Below, piece by piece: positions 1 to 8,942 of a stretch of DNA of 64,000 nucleotides; the first letter of the stretch is position 1, and each line of letters starts with the position of its first letter. A model generated the notes under the pieces. It did not search any database, was not told where the DNA came from, and was given only the letters and a program-made list of their open reading frames with translations. The translations under genes and the position numbers were made by a program. Origin of the DNA: Rhodobacterales bacterium LSUCC0387 (lineage in GTDB: Bacteria > Pseudomonadota > Alphaproteobacteria > Rhodobacterales > Rhodobacteraceae); contig WVSR01000003.1 of assembly GCA_015689775.1 (NCBI GenBank), positions 186,001-250,000 on the forward strand, given 5' to 3'.

Positions 1-356
1 TAATGCCGGTAGCTGGCCCCGTTGGCTTGGGCTCGGCTGCACTAGCGGCAGAACTAGGTTCCGACAGTTTGAAAATTATCGGCGTAGACGCCGATTTGGT
101 CGCTACTGATCCGGAACGTGCTGATGTATACCTAACTTCAGTCCTTAAGCGTATGGATAGTACTGTTGAAGCAGTTATCAACGCAGCTATGGATGGATCT
201 TTTGAAGGAGGCCTTACCGTTGGCACTTTAGCTAACAACGGCGTGGGGATTGCACCGTATCATAACTTTGAGAGTGCTGTCCCCCCTGAATTAAAGGCGG
301 AAATTGACGCGGTCCGTGCCGGAATAATTGACGGCTCGATTTCTGTAGGGCCTTAA
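1..356 (+). CDS. BMP family ABC transporter substrate-binding protein, C-terminal part
   Basis: This is the last 117 or so residues of a periplasmic binding protein of the BMP/PnrA-like family, which captures nucleosides for the importer encoded just downstream. The frame is open to the left edge, so the gene starts outside the window. Seen: a PVAGPVGLGSAA stretch, IGVDAD, then TSVLKRMD and NNGVGIAPYHNFE, the usual order at the C-terminus of this family (sugar-contacting strand, hinge, then a helix). It is followed after a hairpin by the ATPase and two permeases, so it is the first gene of the visible operon. Nucleoside specificity is inferred from the adjacent purine nucleoside phosphorylase. 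Confidence 0.88.
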   Translation, partial: MPVAGPVGLGSAALAAELGSDSLKIIGVDADLVATDPERADVYLTSVLKRMDSTVEAVINAAMDGSFEGGLTVGTLANNGVGIAPYHNFESAVPPELKAEIDAVRAGIIDGSISVGP

Positions 357-364
357 CAGCCTAA

Positions 365-393
365 TCCCTCCCCTGATACGTTCGGGGGAGGGA
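365..393 (+). terminator. Hairpin between binding protein and ATPase genes
   Basis: TCCCTCCCC at 365-373 pairs perfectly with GGGGAGGGA at 385-393 around an 11-base loop. There is no following T-run, and the ATPase start codon lies 13 bases beyond. Such hairpins after the binding-protein gene of ABC operons commonly protect the upstream mRNA and lower expression of the membrane parts. That role is inferred here. Confidence 0.6.
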
Positions 394-406
394 CCCTTAA
401 GGGCCT

Positions 407-1942
407 ATGACAATGGACATAGAATTAAAAGGCATTACAAAACGGTTTGGTTCTGTAATTGCGAACGATCAAATTAACCTGCAAATCAAAGCGGGCGAAG
501 TGCTGGGCTTACTTGGTGAAAACGGCGCTGGAAAATCCACGCTTATGAATATTCTTTCGGGGCTTTATGCGCCCGATGAAGGAAAATTACTAATCGACGG
601 CATTGAAGTAAATTTTCGAGGCCCTGGAGACAGTATCTCTGCAGGAATAGGGATGGTCCATCAGCATTTTATGCTGGTACCAATATTTTCAGTCGCTGAA
701 AATGTAATTCTTGGAGTTGAGCCAGTCAAAACTGCTGACTATTTAGATTTATCGAAGGCTCGCACTCTAGTTAATAAAATTAGCTCTGAATACGGTCTAT
801 CAGTTCCCCCAGATGCCATTATCGAAGACCTTCCAGTTGGGATACAACAAAAAGTTGAAATTATAAAAGTTTTATTTCGAGAAGCTAATGTAATTATTTT
901 TGACGAACCAACTGCGGTCCTGACACCAAGTGAAGTAGAAGATTTTTTTTCAATAGTACGGGCCCTTAAAGCTTCAGGTAAGGCGATCGTATTTATTACT
1001 CATAAATTACACGAAATCAAAGAAATCGCCGATCGTGTTACAGTGCTGAGGCATGGGCGCATTACGGGTGAAGGAAATCCTAAAAGACTTACCAAAGAAA
1101 AGCTTGCGGAGATGATGGTTGGGCGACAGGTGGCTTTTACGGTAAATAAAATAAAGTCAAAAATTGGCCAGCCTGTTTTAAAGCTCAAAAATATTGAGCT
1201 CCATACAAAAGATAACGAACGAGTTCTAAAAAATATCAATTTCAGTATTAAGGCTGGAGAAATAGTAGGTATTGCCGGTATTCAGGGGAATGGCCAGACA
1301 GAATTAATAGAGGTTATTACAGGATTAAGAAAAAACTACACAGGTGAAATGTTTTTGGGCGAACTAGATATTACGAGAGCTAATGCACGCCAACGTCATG
1401 TGGCGGGTATGGCCCACATTCCAGAAGATCGTCATAAATTTGGAATGGTTGAAAACTTTTCAATCACAGAAAATATTATTATCAATAATTATTATGAAAA
1501 GAGGCTCTCTGATTTTATCACAATAAATTGGATAAAAGCCAGGTCGGCTGCGGCACTATTGTGTGAAGAATTCGATGTACGGACACCATCAGTTGATCTT
1601 AACGGCAAGAGCTTGTCGGGCGGCAATCAACAAAAAATGGTTGTTGCAAGAGAACTAGGCCGCAAACCAAAAATCGTCATTGCTGCACAACCTACGAGAG
1701 GCGTTGATGTTGGCTCTATAGAGTATATTCACAGCCGCCTCGTCCAGAGCCGTGATGATGGGAATGGTGTGTTACTTATTTCGTCTGAGTTAGACGAAAT
1801 CATATCTTTATCTGACCGGATACTGGTCATGTATGATGGCTCTATTGTTGCAGAGTTTGACAATACAGATGCAAAACCCAAGCGAAATCAAATTGGACTA
1901 GCGATGGCAGGTTCGACAGAAGAAATTTACAATGAACACTAA
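407..1942 (+). CDS. Nucleoside ABC transporter dual ATP-binding protein (BmpB/NupB type)
   Basis: A 511-residue protein with two fused ABC ATPase domains that powers nucleoside import. Domain 1: Walker A GENGAGKS at residues 37-44, Q-loop HQHFMLV at 85-91, degenerate signature LPVGIQQ at 142-148, Walker B ending DE at 166-167. Domain 2: the P-loop is replaced by GIQGNGQ near 290, without the invariant Lys, while the signature LSGGNQQK at 403-410 is canonical. This asymmetry is normal for the RbsA/BMP class, where one composite site hydrolyses ATP. A second ATG lies two codons inside. The 3' end overlaps the first permease by 11 bases, so the genes are translationally coupled. The coding sequence is clearly AT-richer than the genes beyond 5 kb. 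Confidence 0.93.
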   Translation: MTMDIELKGITKRFGSVIANDQINLQIKAGEVLGLLGENGAGKSTLMNILSGLYAPDEGKLLIDGIEVNFRGPGDSISAGIGMVHQHFMLVPIFSVAENVILGVEPVKTADYLDLSKARTLVNKISSEYGLSVPPDAIIEDLPVGIQQKVEIIKVLFREANVIIFDEPTAVLTPSEVEDFFSIVRALKASGKAIVFITHKLHEIKEIADRVTVLRHGRITGEGNPKRLTKEKLAEMMVGRQVAFTVNKIKSKIGQPVLKLKNIELHTKDNERVLKNINFSIKAGEIVGIAGIQGNGQTELIEVITGLRKNYTGEMFLGELDITRANARQRHVAGMAHIPEDRHKFGMVENFSITENIIINNYYEKRLSDFITINWIKARSAAALLCEEFDVRTPSVDLNGKSLSGGNQQKMVVARELGRKPKIVIAAQPTRGVDVGSIEYIHSRLVQSRDDGNGVLLISSELDEIISLSDRILVMYDGSIVAEFDNTDAKPKRNQIGLAMAGSTEEIYNEH

Positions 1943-3056
1943 ATCAAACTTTCGAAAAACTACCGCTGATTTACTAATGCTACGGCAAGGCGCTTACCGA
2001 GACGCCATAGTTTTGCCAATCATAGCAATAGCAACTGCGCTCCTAATTGGTGCGCTAATAATGACCGCAACCGGAGTTGATATTTATACGATTGGTCGAA
2101 GTTTTGCTGCATTGGGACACGGTGCATTTGGATCAATTAATGCAATTTCTGAAACTTTTACCGCCGCGATACCATTGATATTAGCAGGTTTGGGGATTGG
2201 CTTGGGCTTCCGAGCGGGATTATTCAACATCGGAGCAGAAGGCCAGATAATAATTGGTGGCCTACTAGCAGTAATCTTTAGTTTTACTTTCTCAGATCTT
2301 CCTACAATCGTTTTAGTTACTTTTACGTTAATTGTGGGATCCTTAGCAGGAGCAGCCTACGCGGGAATTGCGGGGGTGTTACGAGCTGTCACAGGCGCGC
2401 ACGAAGTAATTCTTACAATCATGTTGAATTTAATAAGCTATCGGATCCTTGACTATGCATTGCGCCAACCATTCATACAAAAAGATGGTCGCTCGGATCC
2501 AATATCTAAATCGGTCCCAGGCAATGGACAATTACCAAAATTACTAGACTGGATAGATCCAAATCTACGCCTTCATGTAGGTATTTTTATAATGGTAGGG
2601 GCTGTCATCCTATTGTGGTGGTTAATAAAAAAATCAAAAATGGGTTTTGCCATTCGTACAAACGGAGAGAATTCACATGCAGCGCTCTACGCGGGCATGA
2701 ACCCAAAAATGGTAATTATAGGCTCCATGGCATTAGCCGGAGGATTAGCCGGCCTTGCTGGCGCAGTACAAATTTCGGGCGTTTTGGAACGCGCTAGTCC
2801 TGGATTTTCCGCGGGCATTGGATTTGATGCAATCGCGGTGGCGCTCTTAGGTCGTAGCCATCCAATTGGCATTTTGTTCGCGGGAATATTGTTTGGGGGA
2901 CTTGAAGCAGGCGGCCGCCAAATGCAAATTGATGCAGGAGTTTCAATCGATCTAATTAGTATAATCCAAGCATTGGTTGTCGTGTTTATAGCTGCACCCT
3001 TAATTATTCGTACAATTACTCCATGGGCATTCTCAAAAAATAAGAGAACATCATGA
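1932..3056 (+). CDS. Nucleoside ABC transporter permease 1
   Basis: A 374-residue inner-membrane permease of the BPD_transp_2 family (RbsC/NupP-like). It has many hydrophobic segments, with GLGIGLGFRAGLFNIGAEGQ around residues 86-105 and FDAIAVALLGRSHPIG around 297-312, both typical of this permease class. It starts inside the end of the ATPase gene and its stop overlaps the next start as ATGA. It pairs with the second permease to form the heterodimeric channel. The substrate is inferred to be purine nucleosides from the downstream phosphorylase gene. The sequence is AT-rich like its operon partners. Confidence 0.92.
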   Translation: MNTKSNFRKTTADLLMLRQGAYRDAIVLPIIAIATALLIGALIMTATGVDIYTIGRSFAALGHGAFGSINAISETFTAAIPLILAGLGIGLGFRAGLFNIGAEGQIIIGGLLAVIFSFTFSDLPTIVLVTFTLIVGSLAGAAYAGIAGVLRAVTGAHEVILTIMLNLISYRILDYALRQPFIQKDGRSDPISKSVPGNGQLPKLLDWIDPNLRLHVGIFIMVGAVILLWWLIKKSKMGFAIRTNGENSHAALYAGMNPKMVIIGSMALAGGLAGLAGAVQISGVLERASPGFSAGIGFDAIAVALLGRSHPIGILFAGILFGGLEAGGRQMQIDAGVSIDLISIIQALVVVFIAAPLIIRTITPWAFSKNKRTS

Positions 3057-4300
3057 GGATTTCTGATATTTTTAATCTTAAAAAAATTAACAGATCTCAA
3101 ACGAGTGGAATAATCCTTTTAATACTTTCCGCCCTTGTTCTGTTCTTTTTGAACGTACCAGATGGATCGTATGCAACTTTCAAACTGTCGCGGCCAAACG
3201 ACGCCCTACCTTTGAAAGACTTAGTTCTATCCGGCGGACCATTTAACACTGTGGCCTCAATGATCCTCGCATTTATTGGTGTGCGCCAATTTTTGAAAGG
3301 AGGTGGCCGATGGATTGCGCTGTCTTTAGGATTTGGCTTTCTGATAACAATCGCCGCTTTTCTGGTTTGGGCCACTGCTGATAAAAGTCTTAATCTCACA
3401 GGCATGCTGCAAGCTACCGTAGTGAGGGCGGTACCGATAGCATTAGGTGCACTTGCGGGCCTTCTTTCAGAACGAGTTGCAGTGATCAATATTGCTATCG
3501 AAGGAATGCTACTTGCGGGCGCATTCACGGGTGCACTTGCAGGATCATTGTTCGGTGGCTGGGGCGGAATGATTAGTGCAATAATCATTGGTGGGAGCTT
3601 TGGCTTTATCCTGGCAACGTTAGTTATCACTTTCCGTATGGATCAAATTATTGCCGGAGTGGTCATAAACCTATTAGTGCTTGGACTTACCTCATACGTA
3701 TCCTCTCAGGTTTTTTCCGAATATAGAAATCTAAACAACGCGCCGGTATTTAGGGCAATAAAAATCCCAGTACTAAGCGATATACCTATAATCGGGCCAG
3801 TAATTTTTTCTCAAAATATATTTGTTTATGGCGCACTAATTTTAGTTGCAATCACTACCTATTATCTTTTCTACACGCGCAATGGCCTTAGGGCTCGAGC
3901 AGTGGGCGAACATCCGAAAGCAGCAGACACCTTAGGTATAAACGTAATTCGTACAAGGTATTTCCACGTTGTATTGGCCGGCGCAGTCGCTGGCTTTGGC
4001 GGGGCTTGGTTCACGCTCGGTTCGGTTGGACGATTTGATGAAGGGATGACCGGTGGCCGTGGCTTTATCGGCTTGGCGGCGATGATATTTGGACGTTGGC
4101 ATCCTGTAGGCGCATTGTCAGCTGCACTCGTTTTTGGCTTTGCCGATAGTCTTCAACAAAAACTTGCGCTGCTGAATACCCCAATCCCATCTGAATTTCT
4201 TGCGATGGCACCTTACTTAGCAACTATAGTCGTCGTCGCAGGTATAATCGGACATGCACGGCCTCCTGGCGCAATAGGAAAACCGTACCAGAAAGAATAG
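3053..4300 (+). CDS. Nucleoside ABC transporter permease 2
   Basis: A 415-residue permease of the same family, with an N-terminal extension carrying extra membrane segments before the core. The core has VAVINIAIEGMLLAGAF and MTGGRGFIGLAAMIFGRWHP, equivalent to the glycine-rich motifs of permease 1. The start is fixed by the ATGA overlap with the preceding gene. This is the last transport gene. A 77-base gap separates it from punA, and no convincing terminator or strong promoter was seen in that gap, so the phosphorylase may share the transcript. Confidence 0.92.
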   Translation: MRISDIFNLKKINRSQTSGIILLILSALVLFFLNVPDGSYATFKLSRPNDALPLKDLVLSGGPFNTVASMILAFIGVRQFLKGGGRWIALSLGFGFLITIAAFLVWATADKSLNLTGMLQATVVRAVPIALGALAGLLSERVAVINIAIEGMLLAGAFTGALAGSLFGGWGGMISAIIIGGSFGFILATLVITFRMDQIIAGVVINLLVLGLTSYVSSQVFSEYRNLNNAPVFRAIKIPVLSDIPIIGPVIFSQNIFVYGALILVAITTYYLFYTRNGLRARAVGEHPKAADTLGINVIRTRYFHVVLAGAVAGFGGAWFTLGSVGRFDEGMTGGRGFIGLAAMIFGRWHPVGALSAALVFGFADSLQQKLALLNTPIPSEFLAMAPYLATIVVVAGIIGHARPPGAIGKPYQKE

Positions 4301-4377
4301 CCAACCACTCAAAACGTGACTTGACTATTTGTTCACCATCAAACGCAAAATATAAATGAAGTTATTACAATTAAAAA

Positions 4378-5166
4378 ATGGACAATATCTCAAAAATTCA
4401 ATCAATCACAGGAAGTATGCCACCCGACATAGGTGTAATCTTAGGGTCAGGAATGGGCCATCTTCTAGATTTAGTTCAGGGACACAAGATACCCTACTCT
4501 GATCTTTTAAATTTTCCAATTTCTATGGTTTCAGGTCACAAATCTGAACTTGTTATAGGAGAGTTGGAAGGTCGTAGAGTTTTAATTTTTAATGGCCGAA
4601 GTCACTACTATGAACAAGGCAAAGCAGATGCAATGCGCACACCGTTAGAAACTTTCAAGAAACTCGGTGGCAAGAGGATTATAATCACCAACGCGGCGGG
4701 ATCGTTAAGTTCAGAATCTGTTCCCGGAGACTTAATGCTAATAAACGATCACATCAATTTTTCAGGACTGAACCCACTCATCGGTATCGAAGATGATGCC
4801 CGATTTGTTCCGATGAAAAATGCTTATAGTCCTGCGATGCGTGCAGACTTGCGCCAAGCCGCAGAGGCAAAGGGCATCCGCCTTCGCGAAGGGGTCTATG
4901 CGTGGTATTCTGGTCCCTCCTTCGAGACGCCAGCCGAAATCCGCGCAATCCGCACCCTTGGCGCAGATGCGGTGGGAATGTCTACTGTGCCCGAAGTCAT
5001 CTTATGTCGCTTTTTAGGTCTTGAGGTTGCGGCGGTATCGGTCATCACAAACATGGCAGCAGGCCTTTCTGATGAAGCCATCAGCCATGAGCATACAAAG
5101 GCCATGGCCCCCTTGGGCGCACAGAAATTCGAAAGCCTTTTGCGGCACTATCTCAAAAATGGTTAA
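4378..5166 (+). CDS. punA: Purine nucleoside phosphorylase
   Basis: A 262-residue trimeric-type (PNP family 2) enzyme that splits inosine, guanosine or xanthosine with phosphate into base and ribose 1-phosphate. Seen: phosphate loop GSGMGH at 23-28, NGRSHYYEQG near 79-88, GPSFETP with Glu183, MSTVPE from 201, and TNMAAG with Asn225, which match the Glu/Asn pair that reads the purine. It sits directly after the nucleoside importer, a natural uptake-and-salvage unit. Odd: base composition changes within the gene. By hand count 4381-4440 is 23/60 G+C, but 4921-4980 is 38/60, with the switch near 4800-4850. The reading frame is intact across it. Confidence 0.93.
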   Translation: MDNISKIQSITGSMPPDIGVILGSGMGHLLDLVQGHKIPYSDLLNFPISMVSGHKSELVIGELEGRRVLIFNGRSHYYEQGKADAMRTPLETFKKLGGKRIIITNAAGSLSSESVPGDLMLINDHINFSGLNPLIGIEDDARFVPMKNAYSPAMRADLRQAAEAKGIRLREGVYAWYSGPSFETPAEIRAIRTLGADAVGMSTVPEVILCRFLGLEVAAVSVITNMAAGLSDEAISHEHTKAMAPLGAQKFESLLRHYLKNG

Positions 5167-5235
5167 AGAAATTTAACTTTTCCCAACAGGCTGCCTGTGC
5201 TGTAAAGGGGTAAGAGTGATGAACGGCCCCCCCTT

Positions 5236-6156
5236 ATGCAAATCTATCTGCCCATCGCCGAAGTCAGTGTTGACGCTTTTGCCATCCTCGGGATTGGCGG
5301 GTTGGTTGGCATATTGTCAGGAATGTTTGGGGTCGGCGGCGGCTTTTTGATAACGCCTATGCTGTTTTTCATCGGCATCCCCCCCGCTGTGGCTGTCGCT
5401 ACATCTGCCAGTCAGGTCGTGGCGTCATCCGTCTCAGGCGTGATGGCCCATCTCAAGCGGCGCACAGTTGATCTACGCATGGGTTTGGTTTTGCTCATTG
5501 GCGGCTTGATCGGCGCAGGCGCAGGCGTGCAGCTTTTCGCGATTTTGCGCGCAATGGGTCAGGTCGATCTGGTGGTGCAGATCTCTTATGTGGTTTTCTT
5601 GGGCATCATTGGCAGCATGATGTTTGTCGAAAGCATACGTGCCTTGCGCAAAAGTCGACATGGCTCAGCTCCAAAGCGGCGCAAACATAACTGGATTCAC
5701 GCCCTGCCCTTCAAGATGAAATTCCGTGTTTCAGGGCTGTATATTTCAGTGATCCCCCCGCTTGTTGCAGGAGCGCTTGTCGGGCTTTTGGCGGCCATCA
5801 TGGGGGTTGGTGGCGGGTTCATCATGGTGCCTGTTATGATCTATCTCTTGGGTATGCCCACAAAGGTCGTGGTCGGCACATCCCTGTTCCAGATTATTTT
5901 TGTCACTGGCTTCGCCACTGTGATGCATGCCGCTACGAACCGCACGGTCGATATCGTGTTGGCCGTTGTTCTTTTGGTGGGCGGGGCGATTGGCGCACAA
6001 GTCGGGACGCTGATCGGCACAAAACTACGAGCCGAGCAATTGCGGATTTTATTGGCAAGCCTCGTCTTGATCGTCGTTGCAAAATTGGTTTTTGACGTCT
6101 TAGTCGAACCTGCTGAGCTCTATTCCATCTCCTACCAAGCGGGGGTGGGGCTATGA
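5236..6156 (+). CDS. TauE/SafE family sulfite exporter-like membrane protein
   Basis: A 306-residue multi-pass inner-membrane protein of the TauE/SafE (DUF81) family, whose characterised members export sulfite or organosulfur compounds. The internal duplication is visible: a GxxSGMFGVGGGF motif near residues 25-36 returns as LLAAIMGVGGGF near 184-195, each opening one half of the protein. The first genes of this block return to GC-rich composition here. Its stop overlaps the next start (ATGA), and the partner is a TIGR02186 protein, a pairing I recognise from other Rhodobacteraceae. The transported substrate cannot be told from sequence. Confidence 0.87.
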   Translation: MQIYLPIAEVSVDAFAILGIGGLVGILSGMFGVGGGFLITPMLFFIGIPPAVAVATSASQVVASSVSGVMAHLKRRTVDLRMGLVLLIGGLIGAGAGVQLFAILRAMGQVDLVVQISYVVFLGIIGSMMFVESIRALRKSRHGSAPKRRKHNWIHALPFKMKFRVSGLYISVIPPLVAGALVGLLAAIMGVGGGFIMVPVMIYLLGMPTKVVVGTSLFQIIFVTGFATVMHAATNRTVDIVLAVVLLVGGAIGAQVGTLIGTKLRAEQLRILLASLVLIVVAKLVFDVLVEPAELYSISYQAGVGL

Positions 6157-6908
6157 GAATGCTTGTCGCAGTCTTTGTTTATCTGTCCACGCTGCTGCCC
6201 GTCTGGGCCGAGGATGTGGTGGCAGGGTTCAGCCAAGACAGCATCTCGATTACGACCAACTTCTCTGGTTCGGAAATTTTGATTTTTGGCGCCGTGCGGC
6301 GCGAGGCGCCCATTGCACGCGATACAAACCTTGAGGTTGTGGTGACTGTTTCAGGACCAAGCCGCCCTGTCACAATGCGGCGCAAGGAACGCTTTGGCGG
6401 GATTTGGATCAACCGCGCATTTGCTCATATCGATGCGGCACCAACATTTTATGCTGTCGCCACCAGCGCACCCTATCGTGACACGATTAGTAGTGTTTCT
6501 GATGTGCTTTATAGCATCTCTCTGCCGCGTGCGTTTCGCAATGTCGCAGGCGGCGCAGATCATGCCAGCGGCTTCCTCGAAGCCCTTGCCCGTCTGCGTG
6601 CTGAAGAGGGGCTCTACCAGATCAATGAAAACAGTATCGACCTTCGGGAAGACACCCTATTTTCGACCTCTATCGCCCTGCCCGCAAATTTGGTTGAAGG
6701 GGATTATTTAGTGCGCATTTTCTTGACCCGTGAAGGGCGCGTCATCAGTGCGCATGAAAACACGATTGCAGTGCGCAAAGTCGGGATTGAGCGCGCTGCC
6801 TATCGTCTCGCAAATGAACAGCCCCTACTTTACGGGTTTTTGGCGTTGTTAATCGCCATTGCCGTGGGGTGGCTTGTCTCCGCCCTATTCCGCATGATCC
6901 GGGCCTGA
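6153..6908 (+). CDS. TIGR02186 family membrane-anchored protein
   Basis: A 251-residue protein of unknown molecular role. Seen: an N-terminal signal peptide (residues 1-19, cut likely after VWA), a beta-rich periplasmic region of about 200 residues with RREAP and GFLEALARLRAEEGLY, and one C-terminal membrane helix (about 228-247) ending in a short RMIRA tail. It is coupled by ATGA to the TauE-like exporter, so it probably serves as its periplasmic accessory protein (inference). Its last 24 bases overlap the convergent helicase gene on the other strand. Confidence 0.8.
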   Translation: MRMLVAVFVYLSTLLPVWAEDVVAGFSQDSISITTNFSGSEILIFGAVRREAPIARDTNLEVVVTVSGPSRPVTMRRKERFGGIWINRAFAHIDAAPTFYAVATSAPYRDTISSVSDVLYSISLPRAFRNVAGGADHASGFLEALARLRAEEGLYQINENSIDLREDTLFSTSIALPANLVEGDYLVRIFLTREGRVISAHENTIAVRKVGIERAAYRLANEQPLLYGFLALLIAIAVGWLVSALFRMIRA

Positions 6909-8420
6909 TTGAGCATCTAAAACCAAAGGCGCGCTTGGCATCTCTAGATCACTGACCCCAAGTGGGCTTTTGGGTTTGGACAGCATATAGCGCGTCACCC
7001 AAATCAAGCGGATCTCGGCCCGTGTAATCGCCACATAGGCCAAGCGTTTCCACAAAGGTTGGCCCGCTTCGACACGGCCCACGCGGCTTGCTGCGTAGAT
7101 ATCAGGGGAAAAGACCTGCACTTCGGGCCATTGGCTGCCTTGCGCCTTATGGATTGTCACCGCAGCCCCGTGCAAAAACGCCGCTCCCATATGCGCGGCA
7201 TAGGGGATAAACGGCTCCTCTTCATCGGGCAGTTCAATTTTCACGATAGAGGCGGCAGAGAGCTGCGGCGCCTCGGCACCTATGACATGCAAGCGCGAAA
7301 ACCCAGGTTTTGAGCCTGGCCCAACATAGACAACCTGCGCGCCCTTAATCAGACCACGCGCCTCAAGATCAATGCGCTTCTTGCGATGCTTAAGCGGCAA
7401 TTCAATCCCGTCACAAATCAGAGGCTCGCCTGGCAATAGCACATCAGAGGGCGCACCATGCACAGACCGAAACCCTGTGATCAACCGCACCCGTGTGGCA
7501 TTGCGCCAAACCAAAACGGGGCTGCGCGCCATCAAATCACTATCAGCACGCGGCGAAACAACCACGCGCTCATCCCTCGTGGCCGCCTGTTCAATCATCC
7601 GTTCAAATTGCTCGAACTCAAGCGCGGGATCCCCCAATGCATGGGCCAGATCAAGGATCGGGTTATCTGAATGTTGGCGATGGATACGGCCCAACGAAAA
7701 AACTACTTTTGGGTTGATCTGCTCAAACACCATTTTGCCCAAATGCCCCACGGGCGCCAATTGGGCGGGATCGCCGAACAGAACAAGCGCAGGAAATATC
7801 TCGCGCAAATCCGTGAATTGCTTATCATCCAACATGCTGGCCTCATCAACCAGACCGATATCCAATGGCTCCTCTCGCCGTTTCCAGCCTGTGATAAAAT
7901 CCGACCCCCGCAACCCCGCTGCGGCCAAGGCTGCTGGAATAGATTTATGGGTTTCATAGGTCAGGCGGGCGCGCTCTAGCGCATCATCACTCAGGGCCTC
8001 AATCTGCGGCCTTTCCCCCTGTCCCGTAAGCCACTCCGCAACCTTTTCAAATTCAGGGTCATAAACAGGCGTATACAGAATGCGGTGGATCGTGGTGGCT
8101 GGCACCCCGCGCATACGCAAGACGCTCGCGGCCTTATTGGTGGGGGCAAGGATTGCAGCAGACCTGCGGTCTTTTCGGCGGCGCGGCTCAAAATCACCTG
8201 TGATCAGGTCAACCCCTGCAGCCTCAAGGCCTTTGACTAAGGCCGATAGCAGCATCGTTTTCCCAGACCCTGCTTTTCCCGTTATGGCCAAAACGCCAGA
8301 TTGACCATCTGACATTGGGGTGATCGTCTCGGCTTCAATATCCACACCATGCCCCGCCAACATGGCGGCAACACTATCAAAGGCCTCGGCCTGATCAGAG
8401 GAGAAGGTCAACGCAGACAT
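6885..8420 (-). CDS. ATP-dependent RecD-like DNA helicase (SF1)
   Basis: A 511-residue superfamily 1 helicase of the RecD/Dda type. Seen: Walker A GKAGSGKT at 48-55, Walker B region GLVDEASML, LFGDPAQLAPVG (motif III), and the UvrD_C_2 end with VTIHKAQGSQW and YVAITRAE. Such helicases unwind 5' to 3' and act in DNA repair or replication restart. This one stands alone, without RecB or RecC nearby. The start at 8420 lies just after the first hydrophobic-free Met, and the length is normal for the family. It is transcribed convergently with the TIGR02186 gene, with a 24-base overlap. Confidence 0.86.
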   Translation of the reverse strand: MSALTFSSDQAEAFDSVAAMLAGHGVDIEAETITPMSDGQSGVLAITGKAGSGKTMLLSALVKGLEAAGVDLITGDFEPRRRKDRRSAAILAPTNKAASVLRMRGVPATTIHRILYTPVYDPEFEKVAEWLTGQGERPQIEALSDDALERARLTYETHKSIPAALAAAGLRGSDFITGWKRREEPLDIGLVDEASMLDDKQFTDLREIFPALVLFGDPAQLAPVGHLGKMVFEQINPKVVFSLGRIHRQHSDNPILDLAHALGDPALEFEQFERMIEQAATRDERVVVSPRADSDLMARSPVLVWRNATRVRLITGFRSVHGAPSDVLLPGEPLICDGIELPLKHRKKRIDLEARGLIKGAQVVYVGPGSKPGFSRLHVIGAEAPQLSAASIVKIELPDEEEPFIPYAAHMGAAFLHGAAVTIHKAQGSQWPEVQVFSPDIYAASRVGRVEAGQPLWKRLAYVAITRAEIRLIWVTRYMLSKPKSPLGVSDLEMPSAPLVLDAQSGPDHAE

Positions 8421-8532
8421 GGGCTCACCCTAACGCCCTAGATGCCACCCTTCCACGGCAAAAACACCCCTTCGGACAAGTTAACCAAAATTCATGGAAA
8501 GTGTTTTTCAAATTTTGGGTTTTTATTAATCT

Positions 8533-8547
8533 TGGCACGGAATGTGC
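8533..8547 (+). promoter_or_regulatory. Sigma54-like promoter
   Basis: TGGCACG, four bases, then GTGC: the -24 GG (8534-8535) and -12 GC (8546-8547) have the exact 10-base spacing of the RpoN consensus TGGCACG-N4-TTGC, with one core mismatch (GTGC for TTGC). The stretch before it (8480-8530) is AT-rich with T-tracts, as is common upstream of such promoters. It reads toward the broken small gene about 85 bases downstream. The rest of 8421-8631 holds no gene I can support. Confidence 0.45.
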
Positions 8548-8631
8548 AGCACCAGAGCGCCACCAGGAAAAGCTTGTCGGAATACGGCTCGAAGAGTTCG
8601 GCCATAATTAGTTGGTACGGGAAGACCCCAC

Positions 8632-8942
8632 ATGTACATGGAAGATTGGGAACTGATTGAGGTGGTTTTGACCCTGCTTATGTCTGAAACATCAGATTTC
8701 AGCAATTGTGCCAAAAACTTACAAAGGAATGGCCCCAAGTGCGTGCATCCTATGTGATCGGCGTGGTACTAAAGGCCTGCGAAGTGATCGCACGCGCCTT
8801 CAAGGATAGAGAAAAACGCCAAGACATCCGCAAGGGACGTGAGTTCGCGCTGTAGCTGTCATACACGGCTTATGAGCTGACCCAGTACGGGGTCGATCCT
8901 TTGCCGATGCAGGATCTACGCAAGGTTGATGACGTAGATTAG
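8632..8942 (+). pseudogene. Broken small gene (frameshift and in-frame TAG), function unknown
   Basis: Starting at ATG 8632 (or 8638) the frame reads MEDWELIEVVLTLLMSETSDF and then degrades. One base missing near 8700 would join it to the next frame, which reads QQLCQKLTKEWPQVRAS and continues to an in-frame TAG at 8853-8855, after which another 28 sensible codons follow to a stop at 8940-8942. Restored, it would be about 103 residues, acidic and helical. I do not recognise the family. The last bases overlap the end of doeB on the other strand. A sigma54-like promoter lies upstream. Two separate lesions suggest real decay, but assembly or sequencing error is possible. Confidence 0.5.

Noticed and set aside
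4301-4377. Possible promoter TTGACT (4321) with TATAAA (4351) before punA
   Set aside because: Spacing between the boxes is 24 bases, too long for a sigma70 promoter.
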